64,000 bases of DNA from Bradyrhizobium sp. WSM3983 (GCF_000473045.1 NZ_AXAY01000009.1:1-64000); one strand, 5' to 3'. Positions 7,971 through 17,206 are shown, counted from the first letter of the stretch. The notes: generated by a model from the letters alone, not told the origin. Translations and numbers: made by a program.

Positions 7971-8852
7971 ATGCGGCGCAAATACCATTCCGAGCGCGAA
8001 CAGCTTGAACTCTTTCGGGCGCTACCCGGTGATCTTGCACCACGCGACGCACAGGATCTAATGGCTTATCCGTTCTTCTCCCTCGCAAAGACTAAGCGGA
8101 CCGTACCGATCGATTTCCGTGCCGGTGCGATCGCAGTTCGGGTCGAGGCGGTGCCGGAACACGGCATGGCGACCATCTGGGATGCAGACGTTCTGATTTG
8201 GGCCGCGTCCCAGATCGTCGAAGCCCGTGACGCAGGCTTGAAGACCTCGCGCCTGATGGCTGCAACGCCTTACGAGATCCTGACGTTCGTCGGCCGCGGC
8301 ACGAGCGCACGTGACTATGACCGCCTGAAGGCTGGTCTTGACAGACTTCAGTCAACGACCGTGCTGACGTCGATCCGCCAGCCGGCAGAGCGGCGACGAC
8401 ACCGCTTCTCCTGGATCAACGAATGGAAGGAGACGGCCGATGCAAACGGTAGTCCATTTGGACTCGAATTGATCCTGCCTGATTGGTTCTATGCCGGCGT
8501 CATCGACGACGCGCTCGTGCTGACGATCGACCGCGCTTATTTCGATCTCACGGGCGGACTTGAGCGCTGGCTGTACCGTCTCGTGCGCAAACACGGCGGC
8601 CGCCAGGACGGCGGCTGGAGTTTTGATCTTGTGCACCTCCATGCCAAGTCAGGCATCCTCTCGCCGCTCAAGCACTTTGCTTACGATGTACGCCAGATCG
8701 TCCAGCGCCAGACATTGCCCGGCTATCAGCTCGTGCTCACGCGCGACCCGAACGGTACCGAGCGGCTGAACTTCGCGCCTACGCCCGTGGATCCCTTAAC
8801 GGTACGCCTGCGCCGGCGCGGTCTCATTCCAAATTCGGAGGATGGCCTGTGA
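7971..8852 (+). CDS. Replication initiator protein A (RepA-type)
   Basis: A 293-residue protein with the typical start RRKYHSEREQLELFRALPGD and MAYPFFSLAK, a winged-helix core (AATPYEILTFVGRGTS) and LERWLYRLVRKHGG towards the C terminus, as in alphaproteobacterial replication initiator protein A. The ATG at 7971 is preferred over 7926 because the conserved N terminus begins there and the excisionase stop lies at 7948. Three iteron-like repeats start 6 bp after its stop, the natural target of such an initiator. This implies that the excised circle, or the transferred strand, can replicate. It probably belongs to the rdfS-rep-DUF2840-traF transcript. Confidence 0.85.
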   Translation: MRRKYHSEREQLELFRALPGDLAPRDAQDLMAYPFFSLAKTKRTVPIDFRAGAIAVRVEAVPEHGMATIWDADVLIWAASQIVEARDAGLKTSRLMAATPYEILTFVGRGTSARDYDRLKAGLDRLQSTTVLTSIRQPAERRRHRFSWINEWKETADANGSPFGLELILPDWFYAGVIDDALVLTIDRAYFDLTGGLERWLYRLVRKHGGRQDGGWSFDLVHLHAKSGILSPLKHFAYDVRQIVQRQTLPGYQLVLTRDPNGTERLNFAPTPVDPLTVRLRRRGLIPNSEDGL

Positions 8853-8857
8853 ATCAG

Positions 8858-8923
8858 CTCGTGCTATCGGGGACCGCAACCCTCGTGCTATCGGGGACCG
8901 GATCCTCGTGCTATCGAGGACCG
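8858..8923 (+). repeat. Three iterons downstream of rep (putative oriV)
   Basis: The 19-bp unit CTCGTGCTATCGGGGACCG occurs at 8858-8876 and 8882-8900 and, with one change (GGGG to GAGG), at 8905-8923. Start-to-start spacing is 24 and 23 bp, about two helical turns. It lies directly after the RepA-type gene, and an AT-richer stretch follows (8936-9010). Confidence 0.85.
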
Positions 8924-8981
8924 AAATCGAGCCTAAGTGCTTGTTTATCGGCGCTTTCCAGCCGCTCTAACTTTACTAACC

Positions 8982-9000
8982 AGAAATCCTTCGGATTTCT
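8982..9000 (+). terminator. Hairpin downstream of the iterons
   Basis: AGAAATCC (8982-8989), loop TTC, GGATTTCT (8993-9000), then TCT. A perfect 8-bp stem with a short pyrimidine-rich tail. It could be a weak terminator for rep, or part of the origin's structure. The rest of 8924-9141 contains no gene. Confidence 0.4.
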
Positions 9001-9141
9001 TCTAACGGACCAAGCTGGAAACCGCATCGCAGGCGACAGGCAACCGCGGGCAGTCAACCCTCCTTCTCGGCAGAAGCTGCACAGGTGCTTCACCGCCGCC
9101 AATGCTTACGGCTCCCCAATCCCGTCTGCGGGAGCGCCGGC

Positions 9142-9606
9142 ATGAGCGATCTCACCAAAGTGGAGGTGCTGTGGCTCGAGAAGCGTATCGAAAACCGCAT
9201 TCGGTTCGGCCGCATCGTCGAGGAACGGAAGGTTGATCGTCACCGGCGCGTCATGTCATTCGCACCGGGCAGCATCTTTGCCTTCGTCCGATGGACCTCC
9301 AACGACTTTGGCACGGTCATTTCGCGGATCGATATCCTGCGGGCGGTCGCGCCGGGACAGCGCTGCTCCACCGTCCCTTATGTGACGCCGGGCGGGGAGA
9401 TCCTGTTGCGTCTGTCCGGCTGGCCGAAGGTGGAGCGCGTGCTGCAGATGACTGATGCCGTTGAGGCACTCGGAATCGATCCAGCTGATGTCGCGCCTGA
9501 TCATTGGCATCACGTTCATAACCGCCTGTCCGTCAACGAAAACCCGCGTCCATATACGAAAGCGCGCCATCAGGCCTGGCTACACCGGCAGAGGGTAATG
9601 CGATGA
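9142..9606 (+). CDS. DUF2840 protein
   Basis: A 154-residue basic protein with the DUF2840 pattern: LTKVEVLWLEKRIENRIRFG at the start, SFAPGSIFAFVRWTSNDFGT in the middle and DHWHHVHNRLSVNENPR near the C terminus. The ATG at 9142 follows a GGGAGCG site. DUF2840 genes are nearly always found just before traF in rhizobial and Tn4371-like ICEs, and here the two overlap by ATGA (9603-9606), so they are translationally coupled. The function is unknown; its fixed position suggests a part in transfer or its regulation. Confidence 0.85.
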   Translation: MSDLTKVEVLWLEKRIENRIRFGRIVEERKVDRHRRVMSFAPGSIFAFVRWTSNDFGTVISRIDILRAVAPGQRCSTVPYVTPGGEILLRLSGWPKVERVLQMTDAVEALGIDPADVAPDHWHHVHNRLSVNENPRPYTKARHQAWLHRQRVMR

Positions 9607-10115
9607 CGGGACGCCTGAAGACGCTGGCCGGGACGTTCGGGGTCGCTGCTGCGCTGGTCGCGACGATCGTCCTGGAGCCGCTTCCGCTTTACATCTGGAA
9701 CGCATCCGCGAGCGTGCCGATCGGTCTCTATCGCCTTCGACCAGCTGAACGCTTCCACGTTACTGAACTGGTCGCCGTGCAGCCGCCGGAGCCACTCGCG
9801 ACCTTCCTCGACCTTAACGGCTATTTGCCCATCGGCGTCCCCATGCTCAAGCGGGTCCTTGCGCTGCCCGGGCAGACGGTCTGCAGAAGCGGGCTCACGA
9901 TTTCGGTCGATGACAATGCAATGGGCGAGGCGCGGGATCGCGACGGGCGCGGCCGGCCGCTGCCGAAATGGCAGGGCTGCCGCGTTGTCGGCGACGGCGA
10001 GCTGTTTCTGATGAACTGGCAGTCGGACGACTCTCTGGACGGCCGATATTTTGGATTTCTTCCGGCATCTAGCGTGATCGGCGGTGCGGTCCCGGTGTGG
10101 ACGTCGGAGGAGTGA
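9603..10115 (+). CDS. traF: TraF, S26-family conjugative signal peptidase
   Basis: A 170-residue membrane-anchored serine peptidase. There is one N-terminal membrane segment (about residues 10-30), then the catalytic serine in SASVPIGLYRL (about residue 39) and the general-base lysine in MLKRVLALPGQTV (about residue 80), as in TraF/LepB proteins. The C-terminal LMNWQSDDSLDGRYFGFLP is the conserved last box. In conjugation systems of this type TraF processes the pilin TrbC, here encoded at 43765, and may cyclise it. It overlaps the DUF2840 gene and is followed at once by the lytic transglycosylase. Confidence 0.95.
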   Translation: MTGRLKTLAGTFGVAAALVATIVLEPLPLYIWNASASVPIGLYRLRPAERFHVTELVAVQPPEPLATFLDLNGYLPIGVPMLKRVLALPGQTVCRSGLTISVDDNAMGEARDRDGRGRPLPKWQGCRVVGDGELFLMNWQSDDSLDGRYFGFLPASSVIGGAVPVWTSEE

Positions 10116-10117
10116 TC

Positions 10118-10948
10118 GTGCGCATTCGGCGTGTTCTCCTTGCCATGCCCCTGTCCGATCGATTGCGGGATCCGTCCTCCGTCTCGATCGATGTCTGCAA
10201 GGCTGGTGCGAGCCCGACCGCGTGCTTGAGCCGGTCGGGCATGCGCGTTTGTGCTGTCGTTCCCCTGATGCTTCTTCTGACCGCGTTCGACAGCGCTGCT
10301 TTGGCCCAGAGCGGATCAGCCGCCCAGCCAGCGATCAGTCAGACCGCTCACGCATTGGCCGGCTTCATCAATGAAGCCTCACGACGCTTTGCGATTGCGC
10401 CGAACTGGATCCGATCAGTCCAAAGCATCGAGAGTGCCGGTGACGTGCACGCCAGATCGCCAAAAGGCGCAATGGGCCTGATGCAAATCATGCCGGCAAC
10501 CTGGGCGGAACTGCGTGAGCGCTACAATCTCGGGAACGACCCCTATGAGCCGCACGACAACATTCTCGCCGGCACGGCCTATCTGCGCGAATTGCTCGAT
10601 CGGTATGGCTCGCCTGGCGTGTTTGCCGCATACAACGCGGGACCATCTCGCTATGAAGAGCATCTCGCAGGCGGCTCTTTGCCAGACGAGACGCGAGCAT
10701 ACGTCGCAAAGCTTGCAAATCTGCTTGCTATCGAACTGCCGCCGACGTGGACGTCCAGCGGACAGTCATCAGCAGCTGCGACGCTATTCGTCACGCGATC
10801 CGATCTCATGAAAGCGCACGATGGGTTGCGGGTGCTCATGCCGTCGAGCGGTGCCACCACCGCAATCTCGGCTCCCCATGTTTCGCCCATGGTCCCCCGG
10901 TCTATTGGCGTTTTCGTTCCTCGATCGGATTCGGGAGTATCGCAATGA
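10118..10948 (+). CDS. Lytic transglycosylase (SLT fold), conjugation-associated
   Basis: A 276-residue protein. A GTG at 10118 with GGAGG six bases away is the favoured start; an in-frame ATG at 10241, which begins the hydrophobic signal-like stretch MRVCAVVPLMLLLTAFDS, is the alternative. The SLT domain is clear: the catalytic glutamate in SIESAGD, then SPKGAMGLMQIMPATW, GTAYLRELLDRYG and AAYNAGPSRYEEH. Such enzymes cut peptidoglycan locally so the mating pore can cross the wall. It is in the traF operon. The next 370 bases hold no intact gene and lead into the IS110 element. Confidence 0.9.
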   Translation: MRIRRVLLAMPLSDRLRDPSSVSIDVCKAGASPTACLSRSGMRVCAVVPLMLLLTAFDSAALAQSGSAAQPAISQTAHALAGFINEASRRFAIAPNWIRSVQSIESAGDVHARSPKGAMGLMQIMPATWAELRERYNLGNDPYEPHDNILAGTAYLRELLDRYGSPGVFAAYNAGPSRYEEHLAGGSLPDETRAYVAKLANLLAIELPPTWTSSGQSSAAATLFVTRSDLMKAHDGLRVLMPSSGATTAISAPHVSPMVPRSIGVFVPRSDSGVSQ

Positions 10949-11315
10949 CCAAGTGTGCGGGTTCGCAAGCCATGGCGTGCTTCACCGAGCAAGTGGCACG
11001 TGCTGATGGCGTACGGGCGATGCCTTCGGCCCGCGCTCTACTCGTCGCTTCGCTCCTCACCGAGCCACCCTTCGGGTGTCTCGGCTCTTCGGGTAACGAT
11101 CGCTATCGCAAGCGTTCGGAAGCATTGGGGGCTTCGCGAGTTGGCTGCCAAGTCGCGGCGGCTCTTTCGAGAACCGGCGACCGGGAGACAACTACGGCAG
11201 GACGGCTCTTCAAATCGGGCTTCGAGAAACCGGTGCACGACGATAGTCGCCGTGTGGCCGAATCCGGAGCCTGGTGCAACGACTTAGGTGGTCGTTGCCA
11301 CACAGGAGAGCTCAG
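10949..11315 (+). other. Non-coding stretch before IS110 transposase; possible left end with guide RNA
   Basis: No supported gene. The last 150-200 bases before the transposase start are structured, with repeated GAGAAACCGG/GAGAACCGGCG-like segments. IS110-group elements carry a non-coding left end upstream of the recombinase that encodes the bridge RNA, so one may lie here (roughly 11120-11310). I could not fix the element's left boundary because IS110 elements lack terminal inverted repeats. Confidence 0.35.
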
Positions 11316-12375
11316 ATGAAACTTTACCTTGGGTTGGACGTGGGTCTTGAAGAAACCAGTCTCTGCATCGTCGATGGCGAGGGTCTCACCGTTCGCGAGG
11401 TCAAGGTTATGACCGAGCCAGCGGCGATCCGCTCCGCAGGGCTACGCGGATCGCCTGGAGAGAGTGGGAGTCGAGGCGTCATCGCTTGGCATCTGGCTGT
11501 ATCGCGAACTGCTGCCAGCGGGTCTCCCGATCATTGTCGTCGAAGCGCGTCACATGCGCGTTTCGCTGTCGACAATGCGTAACAAGACCGACCGGAATGA
11601 CGCGCGCGGCATCGCGCAGATGATGCGACTGGGCTGGTACCGCGCCGTCCATGTCAAGAATATCGACATGCAGAAGATGCGTACGCTGCTGACCAGCCGG
11701 AAGCTGCTCAAGCGCAAACTGATCGACCTCGAAAACCACATTCGTGGTGCACTGCGGGCCTATGGATTGCTCGTCGGAGCCGTCGCCCGATGTGCCTACC
11801 AAGCACGCGTACGCGAGCTGATCGAGCGCAGCGATCCGATCTTCGTGATCACCATCGAGGCCATGTTGGATGTGCGCCGCGCCATCCTCGAGGGCTACGA
11901 TCGGCTCCATCGTGTGCTGCTGCAAGTGGTCCAGCATGATGCTGTCTGCCGGCGGCTGATGACGGTTCCAGGCGTCGGTCCCGTTGCGGCCCTGTCGTTC
12001 AAGGTCGGCGTCGATGATCCCCGGCGCTTTGCCAGATCGCGAACGGTAGGCGCGCATTTTGGCTTGGCGCCGAGGCGGCACCAGTCCGGCACGTCGATCG
12101 ATTACGAAGGGCGCATCAGCAAACAGGGCGACGCAGCAGTGCGCGAGGCGCTTTGCGAGGCGGCCGCAAGCCTGCTGCTGCGAGTCAGGAAATGGTCGGC
12201 ACTGCGGGCGTGGGGCCTGCGGATCGCCAAACGGTCGAGCATGCTGTGCGCGATCACCGCGGTCGCGCGGAAGCTCGCGAGCATTCTGCACCGGATGTGG
12301 GTCAGCGAGACCGACTTCCACGTCGGATTCGGCGCCAAGATCACGCAACGGCTTCGGTTGAAACCTGCACGGTAG
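11316..12375 (+). pseudogene. IS110-family transposase, frameshifted
   Basis: The first frame starts MKLYLGLDVGLEETSLCIVD (first catalytic Asp of the RuvC-like DEDD domain) and runs correctly to AIRSA. The rest is in another frame: GYADRLERVGVEASSLGIWL, then NKTDRNDARGIAQMM and the C-terminal domain with GVGPVAALSFKV and a serine in SGTSID. The break is at about 11437-11441; the spacing to homologues fits a 5-bp deletion (loss of about two residues plus a frame change). Joined, the two parts would make about 350 residues, the normal length. The enzyme is presumably inactive unless frameshifting rescues it. The element sits between the transglycosylase and the relaxase gene. Confidence 0.85.
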
Positions 12376-12923
12376 CCGCGAGGCAGATGATGACGGATTA
12401 GCGCTGGGTTCGCGCCCGGCATGTTGAGGAGGAGCGAAATTAGAGATCCGCGCGCGCGGTGAGCGTCCCCTGGCGGGGCCGCGAAACGGGGAATGTCCGC
12501 TATCTCTTGCCTGCTGCCGCCCTTCGGGGACGAGAGCGCCGGACTGCTTGGACAGCCCTGTTTACGAACCTGATGAAGAGCATGCGACGGCCGAAGTGCT
12601 GAACGCGAAGGAACGCATGGACCCCGCCTGGTGAATGCACGTCGCGTACGCGGCTGTGGTGAAGTTGCGCGTTGTTGATGCAGGGAGTCGGTAATGGCTG
12701 AAGTTCGAAGAGTCGAAGAAAAGCGTAGGAATGAGTTGACTTTGCCCGCCCGATTAGGAAGGCGAGATAAAAGGGGCTCGCCGGTCGAACCGCAAGCCAT
12801 TGTCATGGCTTGGGTTCTGGCGTGCCGGTCGGTCGGGGCGCGTGCCGCGCCTTGGATTTTGCCGAATGCAATCAAAGACATTTTCGGCACTGTAGCTGCT
12901 TTAGCGCTGTTCGAGGCCCGGCC
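12376..12923 (+). other. Gap between IS110 and relaxase; likely location of oriT
   Basis: No gene with support. The first part (to about 12600) is probably the right end of the IS110 element and its target flank. The latter part lies directly upstream of the relaxase gene, where oriT is commonly found in this ICE class; a short GC-rich patch at 12750-12790 might be involved. I could not identify a nick site. Confidence 0.35.
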
Positions 12924-14687
12924 ATGACCGTGGGCGACAGCGACCTGCGTATTCGGCCCGGGCGCATCCGCAGCACCCGCGTGCCGAAGCCGAAGAGTTT
13001 TATCAACCAGGTGCTACGCGCCGCGAAGAAGGCCGGCCACACCCCGGGTCAGACCGCGCCGGGCAAGCGTTCTGCGGCGTATGGGCGCTCGACCTTTGGC
13101 CGCGGCCGGCTCGCGTTCAGCCGGGGCCGGCTCTTCAGTTCGGCACGGCGCGTTGTGGTGAAGGCGCGTGTCGTGCGTCACAAGGGACGTTCGTTCCGCT
13201 CGGCGCCGCTGACAGCCCATCTTTCTTACCTAAAGCGCGATGGGGTGACCCGAAGCGGCGAGAGGGCCGAGATGTTCGACGCTGGCAGCGATCGTGCCGA
13301 TGGTGCGGCCTTCGCCGAGCGGTGTCAGGACGATCGCCATCATTTTCGGTTCATTGTCTCGCCCGAGGACGCCGGCGACATGACCGACCTCAGGGCCTTT
13401 ACCCGCGATCTCGCCAACCAGATGGCGACCGATCTCGGCACGCAGCTCGATTGGGTCGCCGTCGATCACTGGAACACGGATAACCCTCACGTCCATCTTC
13501 TCGTTCGGGGCGTTGTCGAAGACGGCGCCGACCTCGTGATCTCACGGGACTACATCAGCCGAGGTTTGCGCTCACGTGCCGAGGAGCTGGTTGGCATCGA
13601 GCTCGGTCCGAAACCGGAGCACGAAATCCGCAACTCGCTGGAGAGGGAAGTCACGGCAGAGCGATGGACTCGGCTTGATCGGGAGATCCGGCTGGCAGCC
13701 GACGAAACCGGCCATATCGATCTTCGCCCCGAGAAGCCCGGCAGCTCATATACCGAAATCCGGCGCCTGATGGTCGGCCGCCTTCAGCATTTGGAGAAGA
13801 TGGGCCTGGCGGCATCTGCCGCGCCCGGGGAATGGATGGTGGGCCTCGAGGCCGAGCGTAGCTTGCGCGACCTCGGTATGCGCGGCGACATCATCAAGAC
13901 CATGCACCGCGCCTTTACCGAGCGTGGAGAGGCGCGCGGCATCTCTGACTACGTGATCGAAGGTAGACAGCCGGCGTCCCAGATCATCGGGCGACTGGTC
14001 GATCGGGGTTTGCATGACGAACTGACGGGTGAGGCCTACGCCCTGATCGACGGAGCAGACGGACTTGTGCATCACGTCCGCTTCCGCGGAATCGAGGCCT
14101 TCGAACAAGCTCCGCCGGCGGGCGGCATCGTCGAAGTCCGACGCTTCGGCCAAGCCGGCGATCCACGCCCCACCTTGGTGCTCGCGACCCGTTCCGATCT
14201 CGATCTTGGTGAGCAGGTCACCGCGAAAGGTGCGACCTGGCTCGACCACCGGCTGGTCGAACGCGATCAGATGCCGCTCGCCATGGGCGGGTTCGGCCGC
14301 GAGACCCGTGACGCCATGGAAGCCCGCGCCGAGCATCTGATCCAGGAAGGTCTGGCGCGGCGGCAGGGTCAGCGCATCATCCTGCAGCGCGACCTCCTGA
14401 ATACCTTGCGTCGACGCGAGCTGGACGAGGTGGCGGCAAAAGTCTCGGCCAACACCGGCCTGCCTCATGTGAAGTCGGCCTCCGGTGAACATATAGCGGG
14501 CACCTATCGCCAGCGCCTGACGCTCGTCTCGGGACGATTCGCCATGATTGACAACGGGCTTGGCTTCCAGCTCGTGCCTTGGTCGCGCGAGCTCGAACAG
14601 AGGCTCGGCCAACACGTCACCGGTGTCGTGAAGGACGGCGGTGGCATCGAGTGGGGTTTTGGTCGCAAGCGCGACCTGGGCCTCTAG
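12924..14687 (+). CDS. Relaxase / mobilisation protein (DUF3363 family)
   Basis: A 587-residue protein. The first 90 residues are very basic (RAAKKAGHTPGQ, GRGRLAFSRGRLF). The relaxase core follows, with HHFRFIVSPEDAGDM (about residue 138) and the metal-binding NPHVHLLVRG (about residue 187), then DUF3363 sequence to the end, including GGGIEWGFGRKRDLGL. It should nick oriT and lead the strand into the recipient, comparable to RlxS of ICEMlSymR7A. The start ATG at 12924 follows TCGAGG. The candidate nucleophile tyrosine is not obvious; YLKRDGV or YGRSTFG near the N terminus are options. It is 36 bp upstream of traG. Confidence 0.9.
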   Translation: MTVGDSDLRIRPGRIRSTRVPKPKSFINQVLRAAKKAGHTPGQTAPGKRSAAYGRSTFGRGRLAFSRGRLFSSARRVVVKARVVRHKGRSFRSAPLTAHLSYLKRDGVTRSGERAEMFDAGSDRADGAAFAERCQDDRHHFRFIVSPEDAGDMTDLRAFTRDLANQMATDLGTQLDWVAVDHWNTDNPHVHLLVRGVVEDGADLVISRDYISRGLRSRAEELVGIELGPKPEHEIRNSLEREVTAERWTRLDREIRLAADETGHIDLRPEKPGSSYTEIRRLMVGRLQHLEKMGLAASAAPGEWMVGLEAERSLRDLGMRGDIIKTMHRAFTERGEARGISDYVIEGRQPASQIIGRLVDRGLHDELTGEAYALIDGADGLVHHVRFRGIEAFEQAPPAGGIVEVRRFGQAGDPRPTLVLATRSDLDLGEQVTAKGATWLDHRLVERDQMPLAMGGFGRETRDAMEARAEHLIQEGLARRQGQRIILQRDLLNTLRRRELDEVAAKVSANTGLPHVKSASGEHIAGTYRQRLTLVSGRFAMIDNGLGFQLVPWSRELEQRLGQHVTGVVKDGGGIEWGFGRKRDLGL

Positions 14688-14723
14688 CAATCTCGTTAAC
14701 TCAGTTGCGGAAGGGCGTTCGGC

Positions 14724-16712
14724 ATGTCCGGAACCAAGATCCTCTGGGGGCAGGTGATCGTTGTCGGCCTGATCGTTTTGCTCGCCATCTGGGGAGCAAC
14801 CGAGTGGACGGCCTGGCGGCTCGCCTGGCAACCGGAGCTTGGGCGGCCCTGGTTCGAATTGTCAGGTTTCAAAATCTATGACCCCCCGATCTTCTTCTGG
14901 TGGTGGTTCGTCTACGACGCCTATGCGCCGCAGGTTTTTGTCGAGGGTGCCTTCATCGCGGCGTCGGGCACCTTCATTTCGATTGCGGTGGCGATCGGCA
15001 TGTCGGTCTGGCGAGCACGTGAGGCGAAGAACGTCGAGACCTATGGTTCGGCGCGCTGGGCCAATCCTGAGGAGGTGAGAGCGGCTGGGCTTCTCAGTCC
15101 GGATGGCGTGGTGCTCGGCAAGCTTGACCATGACTACCTTCGCCATGACGGACCGGAACACGTGTTGTGTTTCGCACCCACCCGGTCCGGCAAAGGCGTC
15201 GGTCTTGTCGTGCCCTCGCTGCTGGCCTGGCCGGGTTCGGCCATCGTTCACGACATCAAGGGCGAGAACTGGCAACTGACTGCCGGCTTCCGCTCGCGGC
15301 ATGGCCGCGTCCTGTTGTTCGATCCGACCAACCCAAAGTCCTCAGCTTACAATCCGCTCCTCGAGGTCCGGCGCGGGGAATGGGAGGTTCGCGACGTCCA
15401 GAACGTCGCCGACGTCCTGGTCGACCCCGAAGGCTCGCTGGACAAACGGAACCACTGGGAGAAGACCAGTCATTCGCTCCTGGTCGGCGCCATCCTCCAC
15501 GTCCTCTATGCTGAGACCGACAAGACCCTGGGTGGCGTAGCCGCCTTTCTCTCCGATCCGAGGCGGCCGATCGAGGCGACGCTAAAGGCAATGATGACCA
15601 CGCCACACCTTGGCGAACAGGGCGCCCATCCCGTGGTCGCCTCGACCGCGCGCGAGCTCCTGAACAAATCGGAGAATGAGCGCTCCGGCGTCCTGTCCAC
15701 CGCCATGTCGTTCCTCGGACTCTACCGCGATCCCGTGGTGGCCCAGGTGACCTCCCGTTGCGACTGGCGGATCGCCGACCTGATCGCCGATCGCCGTCCG
15801 ACCTCGCTTTACCTTGTGGTGCCGCCCTCCGATATCTCGCGGACCAAACCGTTGATCCGCCTGGTGCTAAACCAGATCGGCCGACGGCTGACCGAGGACT
15901 TGCACGCCCGTGATCGCCGGCATCGAGTCCTGATGATGCTCGACGAATTCCCGGCGCTGGGGCGGCTCGATTTCTTCGAGTCCGCGCTCGCCTTCATGGC
16001 GGGTTACGGCATCAAGAGTTTTTTGATCGCCCAATCGCTCAATCAGATCGAGAAGGCTTACGGGCCGAACAACGCGATCCTCGACAACTGCCACGTCCGC
16101 GTCAGCTTCGCGACCAACGACGAGCGGACGGCCAAGCGGGTGTCCGACGCTTTGGGTACGGCGACCGAGATGAGGGCGATGAAGAACTATGCGGGGCACA
16201 GGTTGAACCCCTGGCTGGGGCACCTCATGGTCTCGCGCCAGGAGACGGCGAGGCCGCTGCTAACCCCGGGAGAAGTCATGCAACTCCCGCCAATGGATGA
16301 GATCGTCATGGTGGCGGGCACGCCGCCGATCCGAGCCAAGAAAGCCCGCTACTATGAGGATCGGCGGTTTACCGAGCGGGTCTTGCCTCCCCCCGATCCG
16401 GCGTCGTCGGGGCGATCATCGCGTACGGATGGATGGTCAACGCAGGGAATGCTGACGCCGGCGACGGGGCCTACCGACAAATCCGCGCGAGCAGGGGAAG
16501 ACACGGCGAACGGTGGTCTTCGCCGAGAGCCCGAACTGCCCGATCACGTTGCGATCGTCAAGGAGACGACCGAGCCGACGCCGGCAGAGGAGTTTGCGGT
16601 CGTTCTTGACGACGACGAGGACGCGGTCCGTCAGTCCCGGCTCATACGTCAACAAATGCGGGGTGTCGCCCGCCAAGTCGCGCTCGACCCGAATGACGGC
16701 ATGGAGTTGTGA
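14724..16712 (+). CDS. traG: TraG/VirD4 coupling protein
   Basis: A 662-residue type IV coupling protein. N-terminal membrane helices lie at about residues 8-30 and 76-95. Then come ETYGSARWANPEEVRAAGLL, the Walker A motif APTRSGKGVGLV (about 151-162) and the Walker B region LMMLDEFPALGRL (about 402-414). The C-terminal tail (after about 560) is acidic and low in complexity. It links the relaxase-DNA complex to the Trb secretion channel and pumps DNA through ATP hydrolysis. It lies just after the relaxase and is coupled to the ribbon-helix-helix gene, whose ATG is 8 bases after the traG stop. Confidence 0.95.
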   Translation: MSGTKILWGQVIVVGLIVLLAIWGATEWTAWRLAWQPELGRPWFELSGFKIYDPPIFFWWWFVYDAYAPQVFVEGAFIAASGTFISIAVAIGMSVWRAREAKNVETYGSARWANPEEVRAAGLLSPDGVVLGKLDHDYLRHDGPEHVLCFAPTRSGKGVGLVVPSLLAWPGSAIVHDIKGENWQLTAGFRSRHGRVLLFDPTNPKSSAYNPLLEVRRGEWEVRDVQNVADVLVDPEGSLDKRNHWEKTSHSLLVGAILHVLYAETDKTLGGVAAFLSDPRRPIEATLKAMMTTPHLGEQGAHPVVASTARELLNKSENERSGVLSTAMSFLGLYRDPVVAQVTSRCDWRIADLIADRRPTSLYLVVPPSDISRTKPLIRLVLNQIGRRLTEDLHARDRRHRVLMMLDEFPALGRLDFFESALAFMAGYGIKSFLIAQSLNQIEKAYGPNNAILDNCHVRVSFATNDERTAKRVSDALGTATEMRAMKNYAGHRLNPWLGHLMVSRQETARPLLTPGEVMQLPPMDEIVMVAGTPPIRAKKARYYEDRRFTERVLPPPDPASSGRSSRTDGWSTQGMLTPATGPTDKSARAGEDTANGGLRREPELPDHVAIVKETTEPTPAEEFAVVLDDDEDAVRQSRLIRQQMRGVARQVALDPNDGMEL

Positions 16713-16720
16713 GAACTACC

Positions 16721-17146
16721 ATGCGCGACCGGATGAACGTGTATTTCCCGCCGGAGCTTCTGAAGCAGATCTCGGATCTCGCCGATCGCAAGAAGCTCTC
16801 CCGGTCAGCGATCGTGGAAGCGGCCGTTGCTTCCTTTCTGTCACCGGATGGCGCCGACATGCGGGAGGCCGCGTTCACCCGTCGCCTCGATCGGCTATCG
16901 CGTCAGATGCAGAGGTTGGAGCGTGACGTTGGTTTGACGGCCGAGACCTTGGCCCTCTTCATCCGGTTCTGGCTGACGATTACCCCACCGTTGCCCAACG
17001 ACGCGCAGGCGGCCGCGCAGATAAAGGGCAGGGAGCGCTTTGAAGGATTCGTCGAAGCCCTCGGGCGCCGTTTGCAAAAGGGGCAAAGCTTTCTGCGCGA
17101 GATTCCAGAAGATATCGTCCGTCAGGAGACGGGCGGCGAAACCTGA
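16721..17146 (+). CDS. Ribbon-helix-helix (CopG-like) protein of the transfer cluster
   Basis: A 141-residue protein with an N-terminal RHH DNA-binding domain: MRDRMNVYFPPELLKQISDL, then KLSRSAIVEAAVASFL (residues 1-46). A helical C-terminal part follows with LERDVGLTAETLALFIRFWL and GRERFEGFVEALGRRLQ. I expect this gene family between traG and trbB in such ICEs, where it may repress or tune the trb operon. Here 25.6 kb of cargo separates it from trbB. A diverged paralogue follows at 17282. Confidence 0.85.
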   Translation: MRDRMNVYFPPELLKQISDLADRKKLSRSAIVEAAVASFLSPDGADMREAAFTRRLDRLSRQMQRLERDVGLTAETLALFIRFWLTITPPLPNDAQAAAQIKGRERFEGFVEALGRRLQKGQSFLREIPEDIVRQETGGET

Positions 17147-17172
17147 CTGAGCCTTGTAAGCAAGCTGTCTCG

Positions 17173-17206
17173 CCGGTCCTTCTTTTTCTACGCCAGCCCA
17201 CGATCG
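17173..17206 (+). repeat. Direct repeat copy 1 at left edge of the cargo
   Basis: This 34-base stretch (CCGGTC...TTTTTCTACGCC...ACGATCG) matches 42672-42705 at 28 of 34 positions without gaps, in the same orientation. It lies 27 bases after the stop of the RHH gene; the partner lies 96 bases before trbB. It brackets the 25.5-kb insertion. Confidence 0.6.

Noticed and set aside
11479..12348. Minus-strand frame of 289 codons across the IS110 element
   Set aside because: Shadow of the transposase; composition is typical of antisense reading in GC-rich DNA.
13746..14831. Minus-strand frame of 361 codons
   Set aside because: Antisense to the relaxase, which has conserved motifs in the plus frame.
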